Assembly (NCBI GenBank): GCA_029964075.1
Contig: CM057148.1
Coordinates: 29,071,916 to 29,135,915, forward strand
DNA: 64,000 nt
DNA from: Patiria pectinifera
Taxonomy: Eukaryota > Echinodermata > Asteroidea > Valvatida > Asterinidae
Direction of reading: 5' to 3'
Shown here: piece by piece, positions 24,700 through 36,061 of the stretch
Numbering within the stretch: the first letter of the stretch is position 1
Layout of the letters: each line of letters begins with the position of its first letter
Notes under the pieces: generated by a model
What the model saw: only the letters and a program-made list of their open reading frames with translations
Told to the model about the DNA's origin: nothing
The model's database searches: none
Translations under genes and position numbers: made by a program

Positions 24700-25580
24700 T
24701 TAAGGGGTTTTATCTTTTGAAATAACCGATTAGGGCAATTCCACGGTTACTCACGATACGTTTTTGATGTACACGTACTAGATTCCTTGGGACGTAATTG
24801 CCTAACTTAAAAGGTTTAATAACTGTTATCCCCATGGTAGATAAAGTAGGTCTAGACCTATACCTATAAGCACTAAATATGACACCCACAAAAATGTGTT
24901 TTGTATGATAAACAAGACACACAAAGTCGGTTACTCACGTTACATTTTCGGACATGCATAAAAAGCAACATGCTTTGATCAAAAATTGTCCTCATACAGG
25001 GAACCTGTGGAAGTTTCTTTTTAGTGGATAAAATACCATTTTTGCAATCCACAAAATCATGGTTACTCACGTTACAGTTATATCTGACCCATCGCAGAAT
25101 TATATGCCATGATGTTTTTTGACTACATTATCATAGTTAGTCTGTTTCTACCTAAAAGGCATCAGAACTACTAAAAATCCTGACTTAAATTTGCATTCTG
25201 GATCACCAATATAATGGCAAGTACTCAAAGATAGAGGTTTTCATCTGACATTATTCTGATACTGTTAACAGTGCATTTTGATCCCCTATCAGGAATTTGT
25301 TGTTTCATCTTAAATTCAGCTTTAATTTAGTTTTTGTCTACATGTAACTCAATATGCTGAGCCATCAGAACAGATAGATACAAACCTGTCATGTTCAGAA
25401 TTGCCTTTTATTCTCAAATGTGTGTAATAGTATCAACAAAACACTAATATTTATATCAATGTTCATGAGAAGGAAGAAAATTCTCAATACCAATATTGAA
25501 TTCATTAGAAATGATGGTGAGAATAAACTCCTACATGTATATCTTTTCGGTTACTCACGTTGCATTGACTCAAAAAAAGG
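24700..25580 (+). repeat. Motif island: GGTTACTCACGTTAC
   Basis: The word GGTTACTCACG(T/A)TAC recurs at about 24745, 24929, 25061 and 25549, always in the same orientation, in otherwise AT-rich sequence with no similarity between the spacers. It looks like the subterminal binding-site region of an unrecognised DNA element, but no terminal inverted repeat was found. Confidence 0.5.
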
Positions 25581-26270
25581 TAAATAAACGCTTCTTTTTG
25601 ATATTTAAAAATGGATGACAGCTGTGACAGCTAGAAATGATTGAAATATTTCTTATTGCATTAGAAGCAATCAAAACTACCATTTTTTAAAGTTCTTTGT
25701 AGTAAACAATTATTTTGCACTTTCCGACAACATTTCTCAAAAAAACGTTTTATAAATTTTGGTTTTCTTTGTTAATTTCACATTCTTGAGTGCAAAAACT
25801 GTAATAAAAATGTAAAACTGGGGTAATTTTTTTTCCTAAGCGATGCCCATCAAACTGTGGAATGCCTAATGCAAAATGTAAAGTCTAATTGATGTTTTCA
25901 TGGCAGTCTTAATAGTAGCTTAACTTACTTGATTGCAGAAAAAAAGCTTTACTGTGGACTTTTTTTTTCGCTGGCTGCTGGCTTTTGTTCAGTGAAAGAG
26001 GCCTTTGTTTTTTTCTCATTTCGCAAAAATAACGACATCGCATTTAAAATCTTCGATGAAGATACTAAAGTTATATATTTTAAACCTACTTTGGGACAAT
26101 TCTCAAGGCTCCAGTAAGGTTTTTGTGCATCATGAGTCGTTTTTTTTGGAAAGCCATTCTCAGCAATTTGTTTTCATGAACGAGCTCATGAATATTCATT
26201 TTTCGGCACAGCCCGGGAAAAAACGGCACATGCGAATAAATCTAATGTCGTGCTGTGAGACAATGAAAGC
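25581..26270. other. AT-rich segment, nothing recognised
   Basis: Homopolymer T and A runs and short chance frames only. Confidence 0.4.
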
Positions 26271-26365
26271 AAACAGAAAAACTTTTACGCAAATTTGCGA
26301 AAAAGCCAAAAAATCAGGGGAAAAAAAAAGTTTTTCGCAAATTTGCGAAAAAGCTAATAAATTAA
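26271..26365 (+). repeat. Pair of hairpins, third version of the 3' terminal module
   Basis: Two near-identical hairpins follow each other: TTTTACGCAAATTTGCGAAA near 26282, followed by AAGCC, and AGTTTTTCGC / GCGAAAAAGCT around 26330-26357, each ending AGC(C/T)AA. Position and closing bases resemble the family A and B 3' hairpins, with a different stem sequence. No matching CTAGA start was found. Confidence 0.4.
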
Positions 26366-28040
26366 TTGTTTCACGTACACCAAACATTGACTTCAGTGCA
26401 CAGTGAAATCGGAGCACAATAATTAATATGTATACCACTTGGAAGGACCTGCATGTACTGGATGACTACATAATCAGAGGAACTGTTAATATATAACCAA
26501 GCCTCTCCATTAACGCTTCCATTTTGAGCTTCTAGACAGCTTCTTAGGGCTTTTTTCCAAAAAGAAAAACCTGACACACAGACACAAGACAGACAGACAG
26601 ACATCGTACGATCGTTTAATATAAGATAGCCGCAAACTTTGAAGGTCTTTGAATATTATCGCTACGGAAATTGCTGTTAAATAGATTTTTTTTCCCTTTT
26701 TTTTTTTTTAATCCCTTGTGCAATAATGCATTACACACAAAACGAATTATGCGTCAGCAACGCCTACTGTTCAAGTTATTAAAAATGTTGGTTTATCTAT
26801 TTGATTATTCACGAAAATTGTAAAGGTCTTCTGTGTCCTGTACACGTCACAATTGCATAAAAAAAAATCACAGGCACGTGTTAAAGCGGATAAAATCGTA
26901 CCAACATTTAAGACACACATGGTTTTTTGTTTATTGAAATATAAAAAATAATAAAATCATACAGTAGTTTGCAAAGATTGGTGACCTAAAAAAACAAACG
27001 AAACAATGCTTTGCATTTCGTTAAGTCCCCAGGGTGCCGTTGGATACAGTTTTTCCTTAATCATTCTATGCTGCACTGAATCTTTTAGCTAACACTTCGC
27101 ATATCGTGAACGAAATGCAAAATTATTGTTTCTTCCAGTAAAGGAATTAATAATAAAAAGAAAATATTTAAATTACGCGTATATTTTATTCAACATAAAG
27201 TGTAGGGTATTTAATGTAGTTTATGAACGTTTTGTGTTAATTTCGGCGCGATTAATATCAATAAATGCAGCACTTTTTGCGCAGAAGTATATGCTTTATA
27301 TTTTCAAGGTAGCTCCAACCCAGCCTTGAAAAATGACCAGTAAATACTTGAAAGTATTTACGCCTTTTCATTCATACAAATGAAGTAAAAACACCTGTAG
27401 TCCAGCAAAAGCAAAACGTACAAAATGAAATACTTTTACCTTTTTGCATATGCTTTCCAGTTAAAGCATTTGCTTCAATTACTCAATTTAATTATTCATA
27501 CAAATGAAAGTAAATGCTTAAAAATAGGAAGTAAAGCAAATGCTAGTTTTTATACATACGACCCATTTCCTTTGATGTTTCAAACAGTCAGAACACACCA
27601 TATGGTTTATTTTGACGAAACAGGTTTTAGGGTCGTTGCGTTTAAATAGTGATATTCTCTGAACAGATTGAAACATTTCAGTTTTTCCTCATCTGAAAGT
27701 AGTTTCTGAAATCGGCTTTCCAGTCAGTATTCTTTTTTGTGCTATATTTGTAGAGGGTTTGGGCTATGTTTTTTTAGACTTAACCTGTATGGGTGCGTGT
27801 TTGTGTGTGTGTGTAAAAACCTGCACACACACAAACATGGTCCACACGTAGGCTGACAGTCAAAATCAAGGCGATGCATTAACAGTACAGCTGTGCATGT
27901 TATTTTAACCTCAAATCCATCAAAAATGAAGGTCAACTTTCCCCAGTACCAGAATGCGTAAAGAACATGTATATGTTCATCATTCATGAAAAATATAAAG
28001 CTCCACAGAGTTTTAAACATTTTGAACACAACTTTGTATC
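26366..28040. other. AT-rich segment, no gene recognised
   Basis: Contains a short GACAGACAGACAGACA run near 26585 and a GT-rich microsatellite with nearby CA complement near 27790-27830. Words such as CAAATGAAGTAAAA and AAAGCATTTGCTT recur loosely between 27340 and 27550. No coding region can be supported. Confidence 0.35.
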
Positions 28041-28765
28041 CTTGTGGAGACATTTCCACAATAGGGAACAAAAGATTGTATACCGGTAGGTCTCCACAGG
28101 ATAATTTCTAAAGGTGAATAGGTCTCCACAAGGTTTTCACGAAATAGGTATATGGATTTTACTCAAAAACTAGGAATTTCCAAGGTGGGTTGATCCGTCG
28201 CAAGTGGAAGAGTTTTAGAAAAGGGATATTATGTCAGAATTTCAGCCAAGGAAATTAATTCTGGTTAAAATAAAAGCATTTTAGAACTTCACTTTCAAAC
28301 TCGAAAACTTTACTACACGAGAACAAAGAAATGTCTCCACAACGACACAAATTTGAGAGTGTGAGTGTGTGTGTGTGTGTGTTTTGATCTGATATACCGT
28401 GCCCTCTGGAGACGTGCACACAATAGGGAGCAAAAGATTGTATACATGTACGTCTCCACAGAGCAATTTCTATAGATGAATAAGTCTCCACAAGATTTTC
28501 ACGAAATAGATATGGAATTTACTCAAAAAACTAGGAATTTCCAACGTGGGTTGATCTGTTGCAAATGGAAGAGTTTCAGAAAAGGGATATAAATTCCGAA
28601 TTTCAACCTAGGAAATAAATTCTGGTTAAAATAGGAGCATTTTGAAACTTCACTTTCAAACTCAAAAACATTACTACACGAGAACAAAGAAATGTCTCCA
28701 CAAGAAAACAAATTTCAGTAGGGCCTATGTGTGTTTTTACACATCGGGATCAACAGCACGAGCCC
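28041..28765 (+). repeat. 362-bp tandem duplication with GTCTCCACA words
   Basis: Two copies, starting near 28041 and 28402, share long runs such as CTAGGAATTTCCAA, AAGTGGAAGAGTTT (GCAAATGGAAGAGTTTC in the second) and ACACGAGAACAAAGAAATGT. A TG microsatellite (28362-28382) sits near the end of copy 1. The word GTCTCCACA or its complement recurs about nine times. Open frames in this region are mirrored between copies and are not supported as genes. Confidence 0.8.
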
Positions 28766-29160
28766 ACAACCAAATCGACCACCACTGATCATTAACTTTA
28801 GAGATCTTATTGCCAATACATGTAAAAACGTACCCAATTCATTTTGAGAGTAGTATCTTGCCCATAGAAAATGAAGCTCAAAACTTAAGGAGGCGAACAA
28901 GGTTGATGAACAAATATTGTATTTTTTCTAACTTGTAGCGTTTTCAGATTATCAATTCTCAATTATCAATTCGTCTTAATTTTTAGTTAATTATCACACT
29001 TTAATTATTAATGTTCCTTTTGAACTTTTTAATGATTAATTCTCTTGAATGCATTACTCATTGTTTTCCTTGTATACGCATATACCCACACAGTACCTGT
29101 GCAATGTGTAGTCCCTATACTTTTATACAGAGCAAATGACATTCACTGCCCACCAGAGGT
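28766..29160. other. Unassigned AT-rich spacer
   Basis: No recognisable gene or repeat. Near 28940-29045 there is a run of related ATTATCAATT / TTAATTATTAAT words. Confidence 0.35.
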
Positions 29161-29345
29161 GGCAGCAAGTCATTTTTTGCAAGTCCAAGTCAAGTCACAA
29201 GTCATTGTTTGCAAGTCCAAGTCAAGTCACAAGTCATTAGGTCCAGTCACAAGTCAAGTCACAAGTCATTAGGTCCAGTCACAAGTCAAGTCACAAGTCA
29301 TTTGGTCTAAAAACAAGTCAAGTCACAAGTATCTTTGTCCAAGAA
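29161..29345 (+). repeat. Minisatellite of AAGTCAAGTCACAAGTCATT words
   Basis: Tandem repeats with a 32-bp period in the middle (AAGTCATTAGGTCCAGTCAC at 29231 and 29263), decaying on both sides. Confidence 0.85.
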
Positions 29346-30700
29346 CACGTCAAGTTGCACATTATTTTGTCCAGCTGTAATAAGCTATAAGAATTAACCT
29401 GGCGTCAACTTACGAGTTACTTTGAACATGCCTCCTTAATTTCCCTTTTTCAATGTGTTGCAATTACTATTCTTGTAGTTTATATCATATCTGTCAGATA
29501 TTAGCCCTTTGTATACTTAAATAAATTTACTTTACATTGTAGAAATAAATGTTGAGATGACCGTGAAAAAAAGACTTCACTCACTCGATTACATGTAGTA
29601 TACTAACACTTTATTGTTCAATTTTCATGTATACTAAACGCCTACTAATGGGTAAGGTAATGGGTAAGACAAACGTTATCAACAGCTAACTTCAATAAAA
29701 AATGTACATTTTGCTGAGGAAACTGCTCACCTTTAATGCATATACTTTTTTGTGGCTTTTTGTTCAGTTTAGAAACAAAAACACGGATCCATGTAAAAGA
29801 AATACAAATGTCTGTCCATTTTTGATCACGTATGTCACATGATTTAATTTCTTGCCAACCATAAAAATCTTTAAAGACTAGTCTTATGAGTGCACATACA
29901 TTGATAACAAAGGTATGTGCAATACAACTGCCATTATTTTATTATTAGAAGTCAGTCCATTTTGTTGAACAGAGATCGAGAAGATCGTCTGTCCTCAGCT
30001 CCCAGGAAGGTGACATACGTGATACTATAGTGTACATGCACATGTCTGTCCATGTAACAAACGTTACTCATTGAAACAAAATTACATGGTGTTCATCTAA
30101 AATAAAGTAAGTCTTTATGTAATTGAGATTATTATAAACTAATTTAGAAAAATATTGGCTTACATGTATGATCAATACTGTTTTCATTCTTAAATTTGAC
30201 TTAAAAACACAAAAAGTCTGTCCATGTGACAAACATGATAAATGAGTCTGTCCTTGTGACAAACGTGATTCAGTGAAACAAAACTACACGCTGTTCATCA
30301 ATTGAAGTAGTCTTTATGCAAATAAAATTATCACAAATTAACTTGAGAGAATAGTTAAAACGTTTGGGTAATTATCAGTCACATTTTTGTTTCTAGTTAG
30401 AAATTTTATACACAATACATGTATGTCTGTCCATGTGACAAACGTGATGTTTAATACACATCAGCATTTATCCATGGTAATTTAATTATATGGGTTGATC
30501 AGTCTTAAGAGATTGGAAATAGGACTTTACAGGGGCCTATCTAATAACCTTTAATGTTAAAATTATAATTTATTTTCTAAAAAAATTAACTAAGAAATTG
30601 TTTTGTCTGTCCATGTGACAAACATGACGCCCAATGTCTGTCCATGTAACAAACATGATATCAAAAACATGTCAGTATTTCTCACTTCCAGGTTATCACA
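29346..30700 (+). repeat. Motif island: GTCTGTCCATGTGACAAAC
   Basis: The word TCTGTCCATGTGACAAAC, followed by (G/A)TGA, recurs near 30045, 30217, 30246, 30424, 30604 and 30636 in one orientation, with shorter forms (GTCTGTCCAT) near 29811 and 29991. Some copies share a following GTGAAACAAAACTACA stretch. Spacers are AT-rich and unrelated. No ends or coding sequence were found. Confidence 0.55.
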
Positions 30701-30889
30701 GATTGACTGGCCAACGTAAACAAAATCTGCATAGGATTTTTAGGGCACTTACAACTCTGGTGTGATGAAAAAGGTCATCTTCGAGAAACAAACAAATCGT
30801 TTGACAAAAATGGTATATAATTGTAAAGCATAGAATAAAAGAGAATTTCCATTGGATTGAGTTTCCATTTCGTTGTTAAAAATATAGTA

Positions 30890-31110
30890 TTTTCACGCGA
30901 ATAAATGACCTTTAGCTTGCACAGCCGTTGTCCGCCATCTTGACTTCGCACAAAGCTTGGACTACACCATTTCAAATAGGGGTGTGTAGGTAATGACATT
31001 ATCTTGTCATAAACAACAGAGGGCGCCTTGCTGCAGACAGAGGGATACCAGATCTGTGAGGACTGAGGATCGGAGTGGTGGATCATTATTTTGTGAGTTG
31101 TGTTTATGTT
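30890..31110. promoter_or_regulatory. Possible promoter fragment with YY1-like and CTCF-like words
   Basis: GCCATCTTG at 30934-30942 matches the YY1 core. AGAGGGCGC at 31018-31026 matches the CTCF core. On the minus strand the YY1 word reads AAGATGGCGGA, which often overlaps a start codon in animal genes, but the frame that follows closes after eight codons. Weak evidence; no transcript structure is visible. Confidence 0.2.
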
Positions 31111-31154
31111 TCATTTACTTTAAAACTTTATTGAAATGGACATCTTTTGGTATT

Positions 31155-31863
31155 GGCCGGTGTGGACGGTAATTCTGTCCCCCGGTAAAAGTGTCCGGGG
31201 GGACACAATTACCTAGGTAAAAGTGTCCCCCCTGTCCCGTTAATTCTGTCCCCCTCCAGATAATTCTGTCCCCTCCAGGTAATTCTGTCCCCCCTGGTTT
31301 TGCACGCATAAGTTGTTATGGATGTTATTATAATGAATTCAGCGCACAGGGTATACATTTTTAGATTTTTCCACCCTTCATCAATGATTATCAAAATGAA
31401 ATTAACGTTTAGATGTTAATCAACCGATCTATGTTTCTGCAAGAAAGCAGAAAAGGCACGCGTAGTAATACTCAACCTATCGCTAGCGCGCGCACGCCCT
31501 CCGTAGGTGCGGTACACTCGCGCGCACGCCCACCATGCAAATCGTTCGCTCCCGAAGTCGTCATCAAAACGGGAGTTGTGCTTTGGTGTAAGCATCATTC
31601 CCGAATTTAGCAAGGCGCCGCGCAAAAACAGTTAATAACTTTACTAATATACAGTCTGGGTGCTAGACTTGTGACGTTGCACGGGGACACATTTACCAGG
31701 GGGACACATTTAGCGTCGTGCAGGGGGACAGATTTACCTAGAGGGGGACAGGTTTACCTAGGTAAAAGTGTCCCCCCGGACAGATTTACCGGGTCACGAC
31801 CCAGTAAATCTGTCCGGGGGGACACATTTACCAGGGGGGACAGAATTACCTGCCACACCGGCC
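31155..31863. mobile_element. Non-autonomous TIR element with GTAATTCTGTCCCC arrays
   Basis: The ends are inverted: GGCCGGTGTGG then GTAATTCTGTCCCCC on the left, and GGGACAGAATTAC then CCACACCGGCC on the right. Inside, the left 150 bp carries repeated (G)GTAATTCTGTCCCC and GTAAAAGTGTCCCCCC words. The right 190 bp carries the same words inverted (GGACACATTTACC, GGACAGATTTACC). A GC-rich core (31450-31560) separates them. No transposase frame is seen, and no clear target duplication. This is the layout expected for transposase-binding subterminal repeats. Confidence 0.7.
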
Positions 31864-32098
31864 GCGCCCTCTCTGTTGGTTTATTGTACAACGCTATCAC
31901 CCTTTAGCATAATGGTATGGTCCGCGCTGCCACTGAGGAAACATGGCAGCCGATTTCAGAGCGGCACGGAGAGCCAATTTTCTTGAACTGAAAATCGCAA
32001 TTTTCAGACGTTTAACCCATTGATTTTAAGCCAAAATCTTGTTTCTGTCCATACTGTATGGGTTACATACTGTTTTTGTCACTTTTAATGCATTTTGG

Positions 32099-32315
32099 AT
32101 GTGTTGACGCTGTGTTGATGCTTTGGGGCGTGTTGACGCTGTGTTGATGCTTTTTAGTATGACCACTCGCACTCGTACCTGGAATGTCAAAGCACTCGTA
32201 CTCGAAATGACGGTACGCGTACTCGCGCAGCAAAGTACTCGTACTCGACATGTCGAAATTGTACTCGATCATCAAAGTACTCGTACTCGAATAGCATTAC
32301 TCGAAAAAAAATGGC
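32099..32315 (+). repeat. Two adjacent minisatellites
   Basis: At 32099-32155 a ~29-bp unit GTGTTGACGCTGTGTTGATG is present twice. At 32161-32315 a degenerate unit AAAGTACTCGTACTCGA is repeated about six times. Confidence 0.75.
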
Positions 32316-33510
32316 ATAGCCTGACTTACCACGGCCTTATTTACTTGATACTTTCAGTTTAAAATGGTTGATTGGCTAACGGAAAAGTTGAAGTTTCCTG
32401 ATTTTCCTCTGTGCGCATCTGGACAAACACATTTAACAGCTACCCGTGTGCGTATTTCGGTCTGACACGACCTGCGCTTGTTGACTCATGATTGTTGGGA
32501 AAACAAAAACGAAATGGTCTCGATCGTAAACAAACAGCAGTGGTGTGTGCAATATTCTGCAACGGGCAAACAAAACTGACCTGCAGGCTCTGCGCCTTCA
32601 AATGAGATCCGAGGAAGAAATCTTATTAAAAAGATGATTTGTTTTCACGTTCTCAGTTAATATTTTGTAATCACATTTCTCTTCGCAAATATACATTTAT
32701 TGTACCAAATATCGATACGAAATTAACATCTTCGAAATTCAGGTTCAATGGTAAAATACACAAATATTTTGAATACTCGGCAGTGCAAAATCATCAGTCT
32801 CTATGCAAAACTCTATGATATCTCAACTCTCGATAGTTTCAGATTTAGACAAATTGAATTCAAGAACGTCAATGTGGATATCAGCGTAGACTTTTATAAG
32901 ATGAGGTTTGAAACTAAGACATTGTTTGTGATATACGGCATTTGAAGTGTGATGCGTTACGTACCTTGTATTGTCGAGTTGTCAGCCCTCCTCAACGAGT
33001 CCCGTATCCTTTAGAGACTGGTCCCAACCACCGTTGACTTTATCCCGAAGCAAATCTTAACGTTTGTGCCTCTCATCCCTTTGCAATTTAGAACACAGGT
33101 GGGTTTGGCAGATCCCATGCATTCATGGCAAGCTTCTGTGGGTGAGAGAATCTGCAATGTGACTTGCTCATGGCTTCACAATTTCTTACAACCGTAAACT
33201 TGTCATGTGATACTGTTTTCAAAGACCCAGACGCCTGCGCATATTGCATAACAGGCCCATCCTCCGACGTGCTCAATGGAGTGATTTCATTCGTTTTCTG
33301 ACGAAACTTTTGCATAAATTGCCTATCAATAGCATTATCGCTTAATAAGGGCATGACATCACGCCACAAGTTGCAAAGGCATGAATTTTTGGAAACTTGC
33401 CAAGTATAAATAGCATTCGGCAAGGCACAGCTAGTTGCTACTTTTAAATGACTGTTTGCTAGAGATCAAAGATTGTAGAGCGCCACGGCGTTATCTCATA
33501 CCTGGCAGAG
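32316..33510. other. Unassigned segment, no gene recognised
   Basis: Short frames (for example 33088-33423 on the minus strand and 32748-32945 on the plus strand) match no family I recognise and have no splice context I can defend. Confidence 0.35.
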
Positions 33511-33575
33511 ATAAGGCCAAACAAAAAAACACCTTTGGTTCGAGTCACCCGACCGACCCTTTTTTTGAAAGCGAG
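33511..33575 (+). repeat. Repeat end shared with 63.6 kb (inverted)
   Basis: AAGGCCAAACAAAAAAACAC followed by GGTTCGAGTCACCCGACCGA and CCCTTTTTTT. The same word order occurs on the opposite strand at about 63593-63662 (TAAGGCCAAAAAAAAGAATA, then GGTTACCCGACCGACCC). It is probably the terminus of a dispersed element. The tRNA B-box look of GGTTCGAGTC is not supported by an A box or cloverleaf. Confidence 0.45.
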
Positions 33576-34350
33576 ATAAGGAAAGTTGAAATAACCCATT
33601 TGTATCATTCCTACATCGCGCTACTATACATGTACAACCTCAGCAAAGTGGGGAATGAGGGGTTAAAATTACCCATTGGTAATATTGCTACATTGGTGAA
33701 TGATGATTATGTTACTTTGAAGCTTTCTTATAGGATCTGAGGGATAATATGTATACTGTTAACACCCCCGTTAAAAACTAAACTGTTGGCCTAAAAATAC
33801 AGTAATTGCAAAATTTTATTTTTTTATCAGGTTAAATGAGTGAGCAAATGTTGCCAATGGTAAATATTGGCACCTTGCTTTCCTCTGTTGTAACTTTAGC
33901 TTTAGACTTACATTGTCATTCACCTCAATAAATATCAATTTGCTTACTCTTTTCGTCTGTTAAAACAATTGAAGCCGGGAAATTATTGTCTTCACAGACT
34001 GATGATTCTTTTTTTTTTTTTTGCCCTAATTCTATGAGTATTTAAATTCCCACTTGCCCATGTTCAGTAGAAGAGCAATGTGAAAATATTGACATTCGGT
34101 AATTTCAATAGCCCTTATCAATGGCAATTTGCATCACAATCGTCCATAATTCGCACTTTGCCCAAGTTCTGTAGTAGGGCAATGTAGGAATATTGCCAAT
34201 GGGTACTTTGAACAGCTATAGCAAACTACATCACAATTGCCAGTAAGGCCCAATAGGGCAATATGTGGGCATCTTACCAATATTACCAACATTGAACGAA
34301 AATCCCATGTTGCCCTTATTCGGTGGTAGCACAATGTTCAACTCTGGGTA
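33576..34350. repeat. Motif island: CAATATTACCAATGGGTA, inverted halves
   Basis: The left part has the minus-oriented word (CCCATTTGTATCATTCCTAC near 33596 and TTACCCATTGGTAATATTGC near 33670). The right part has it plus-oriented (AATGTAGGAATATTGCCAAT near 34180, with variants near 34070 and 34255). The inversion about the centre is what a TIR element with subterminal binding sites would show. No exact ends were found. Confidence 0.45.
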
Positions 34351-34685
34351 AATTCGGAATCAAATGCCTCTATATCTGAAATTTGCTGTCATGCCATTAA
34401 GAGCTAACATGCCAAGTTTCATGCTGTGATCACAAAGTGCACAATTTTGTCCCTATGCCGCACCACTATCTAGACTTTGGAGAATGTGTACATTTTCCAA
34501 AAACAAAAAGGGAAATTTCTTTTAGTGCAGACTCAAAATCATGTATTGAGTTGCTCCCCGAAATATGAAATAATGACGCTAGGCGACGAGGCCTGACTCG
34601 GGTCCTCCAGCTGGAGTTTCAATTATTTTATTTCAACCAAGTCAAAGACCTATTGAATTAAATCAACAATTATATATGAAAACTA
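34351..34685. other. Unassigned spacer
   Basis: Nothing recognisable; AT-rich with no repeat word in common with neighbours. Confidence 0.35.
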
Positions 34686-35331
34686 GAGGCTGTAGAAAAC
34701 TAGAAACAACCACACGGTAAGCCATGGATTACCGCAAACTTTGCCACACACATCAACTCAAAATGCATGTTTAATCCATGTTTGACTTTTTCAACATGCC
34801 GCCAGAGGGCGCTCTAACATTTGATGACGTCACCTGTAATATTTGTGTACAGTACTGCCTTGGCAGACACTCACATCTTTGAAAGCAAGTTCGCATCATC
34901 TGCCATTTTCAAATAATAAGGCACTTCCGGTTTCGACCGGAAGGGAGGGTCACATGATTTTGCACTTAATACTGAAATTTAAGACCCTGCAATTATGTAT
35001 CAATTACCATAAAGAACAAAATCAAATCTGTAGCAGTTGATTTTACATTGATTTTCAAAGATTAAATCTAAAAATGTTTGATTGCTTGTAATATGACACT
35101 TGATGACGTCATTGTAACGTCATTACCTGAAAGTTCAAGAGCTATGGTAACTGTGGTATATATATAGCCAAATCTTGATTATACCGGTATCTATCACGGT
35201 TGATTTTTTTTTGCAATTTTTGAAGGTTTAAGGTCGTTTTATTGTCACTTCCGGCCTGATGACGCAATCAATTGTTTTTCGCGCACAGGTCTCGTCTGCA
35301 TTAAGTTCATTATGTATATTAATTGTGAAGC
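34686..35331 (+). repeat. ~600-bp tandem repeat, copy 1
   Basis: Begins after AAACTAGAGGCTGTAG and AAACTAGAAACAACC, which resemble family A/B starts. The order is: ATTACCGCAAACTTTGCCAC, GCCAGAGGGCGCTCTAACAT, TTGGCAGACACTCACATC, CACTTCCGGTTTCGACCGGA (a stem with a TTCG loop), GGGTCACATGATTTTGCAC, AGCAGTTGATTTTACATTG and TGATGACGTCATTG. This copy is uninterrupted and gives the empty-site sequence for the DIRS insertion in copy 2. Confidence 0.8.
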
Positions 35332-35504
35332 GATTAACGCAAATTTCGCCACAGACATCAACTGAAAATGCGTTTTTGACGCTTTTTAACCTGGCGCTAG
35401 AGGGCACTCTAACATTTTATAACGTCACGTGTAATATATTTCTGAAGTACAGCCTTGGCAGACACTCACATCGTTGAAAGTAAGTTCATATCTTCTGCCA
35501 ATTT
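35332..35504 (+). repeat. ~600-bp tandem repeat, copy 2, left part
   Basis: Restarts at GATTAACGCAAATTTCGCCA and runs to TTCTGCCAATTT, where the DIRS-like element begins. It continues at 42367 with AAATAATTAGACACTTCCGG. Confidence 0.85.
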
Positions 35505-35688
35505 CCCCCCCCCACAGAAGTGTGGGACGAGTCTACGAGTGATACTTACCCAAATAGCTACTACATATGCATATTTATTCAGCCGACAGGCTCAAACGCT
35601 AAAAGATTTAATCAACCACCGAGCGCCCTCTCGGGGCCTACCCATTATGCTACGTCATGAATCCGCCATTATACTTCCTCTTTTTTCT
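35505..35688 (-). repeat. DIRS 3' (left) inverted terminal repeat
   Basis: The outer end is a C-run then ACAGAAGTGTGGGACGAG. The inner 145 bp (35544-35688) is the exact complement of 42207-42351. The outer ~39 bp is specific to this end. Confidence 0.9.
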
Positions 35689-35748
35689 CGCGCACTAAAG
35701 GTGAAAAACCATCGTAACGCGAGCCGAGAGTGGGGAGGAGGGCGGGAA

Positions 35749-35844
35749 GCTATTTGGGTAAGTATCACTCGTAGACTCGTCCCACACTTCTGTGGGGGGG
35801 GAGTCTACTTCATTCACTTACCCAAATAGCTACTACATATGCAT
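35749..35844 (-). repeat. DIRS internal complementary region
   Basis: The left half (35749-35797, ending CCCACACTTCTGTGG) is the complement of the element's left outer end. The right half (35798-35844, beginning around GGAGTCTACTTCATTCACTT) is the complement of the right outer end. They meet at a G-run. In DIRS biology this region is thought to template completion and joining of the two ends in the circular form. Confidence 0.9.
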
Positions 35845-36061
35845 AGAGTGGCACCGACAACCGGTGGCTGGGTAGGCGAGACGCCCTGAAATCAAATGGT
35901 TAAACAACAGTATATAGATATATATACATAATGATTTAGACCATTTAGATTGAATATACATGTAAATGTATTACCTGCTTAGTTAGTCTCCTGGTCAGGC
36001 CGGGAAGGACTACTGCGCAGGGTAGGGTTCGTAGACGAGGACTGGTGTTGTGTCAGTACCG

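Noticed and set aside
33511-33575. tRNA-like B box GGTTCGAGTC
   Set aside because: No A box at the right distance and no cloverleaf; the same word order is part of a dispersed repeat also seen at 63.6 kb.
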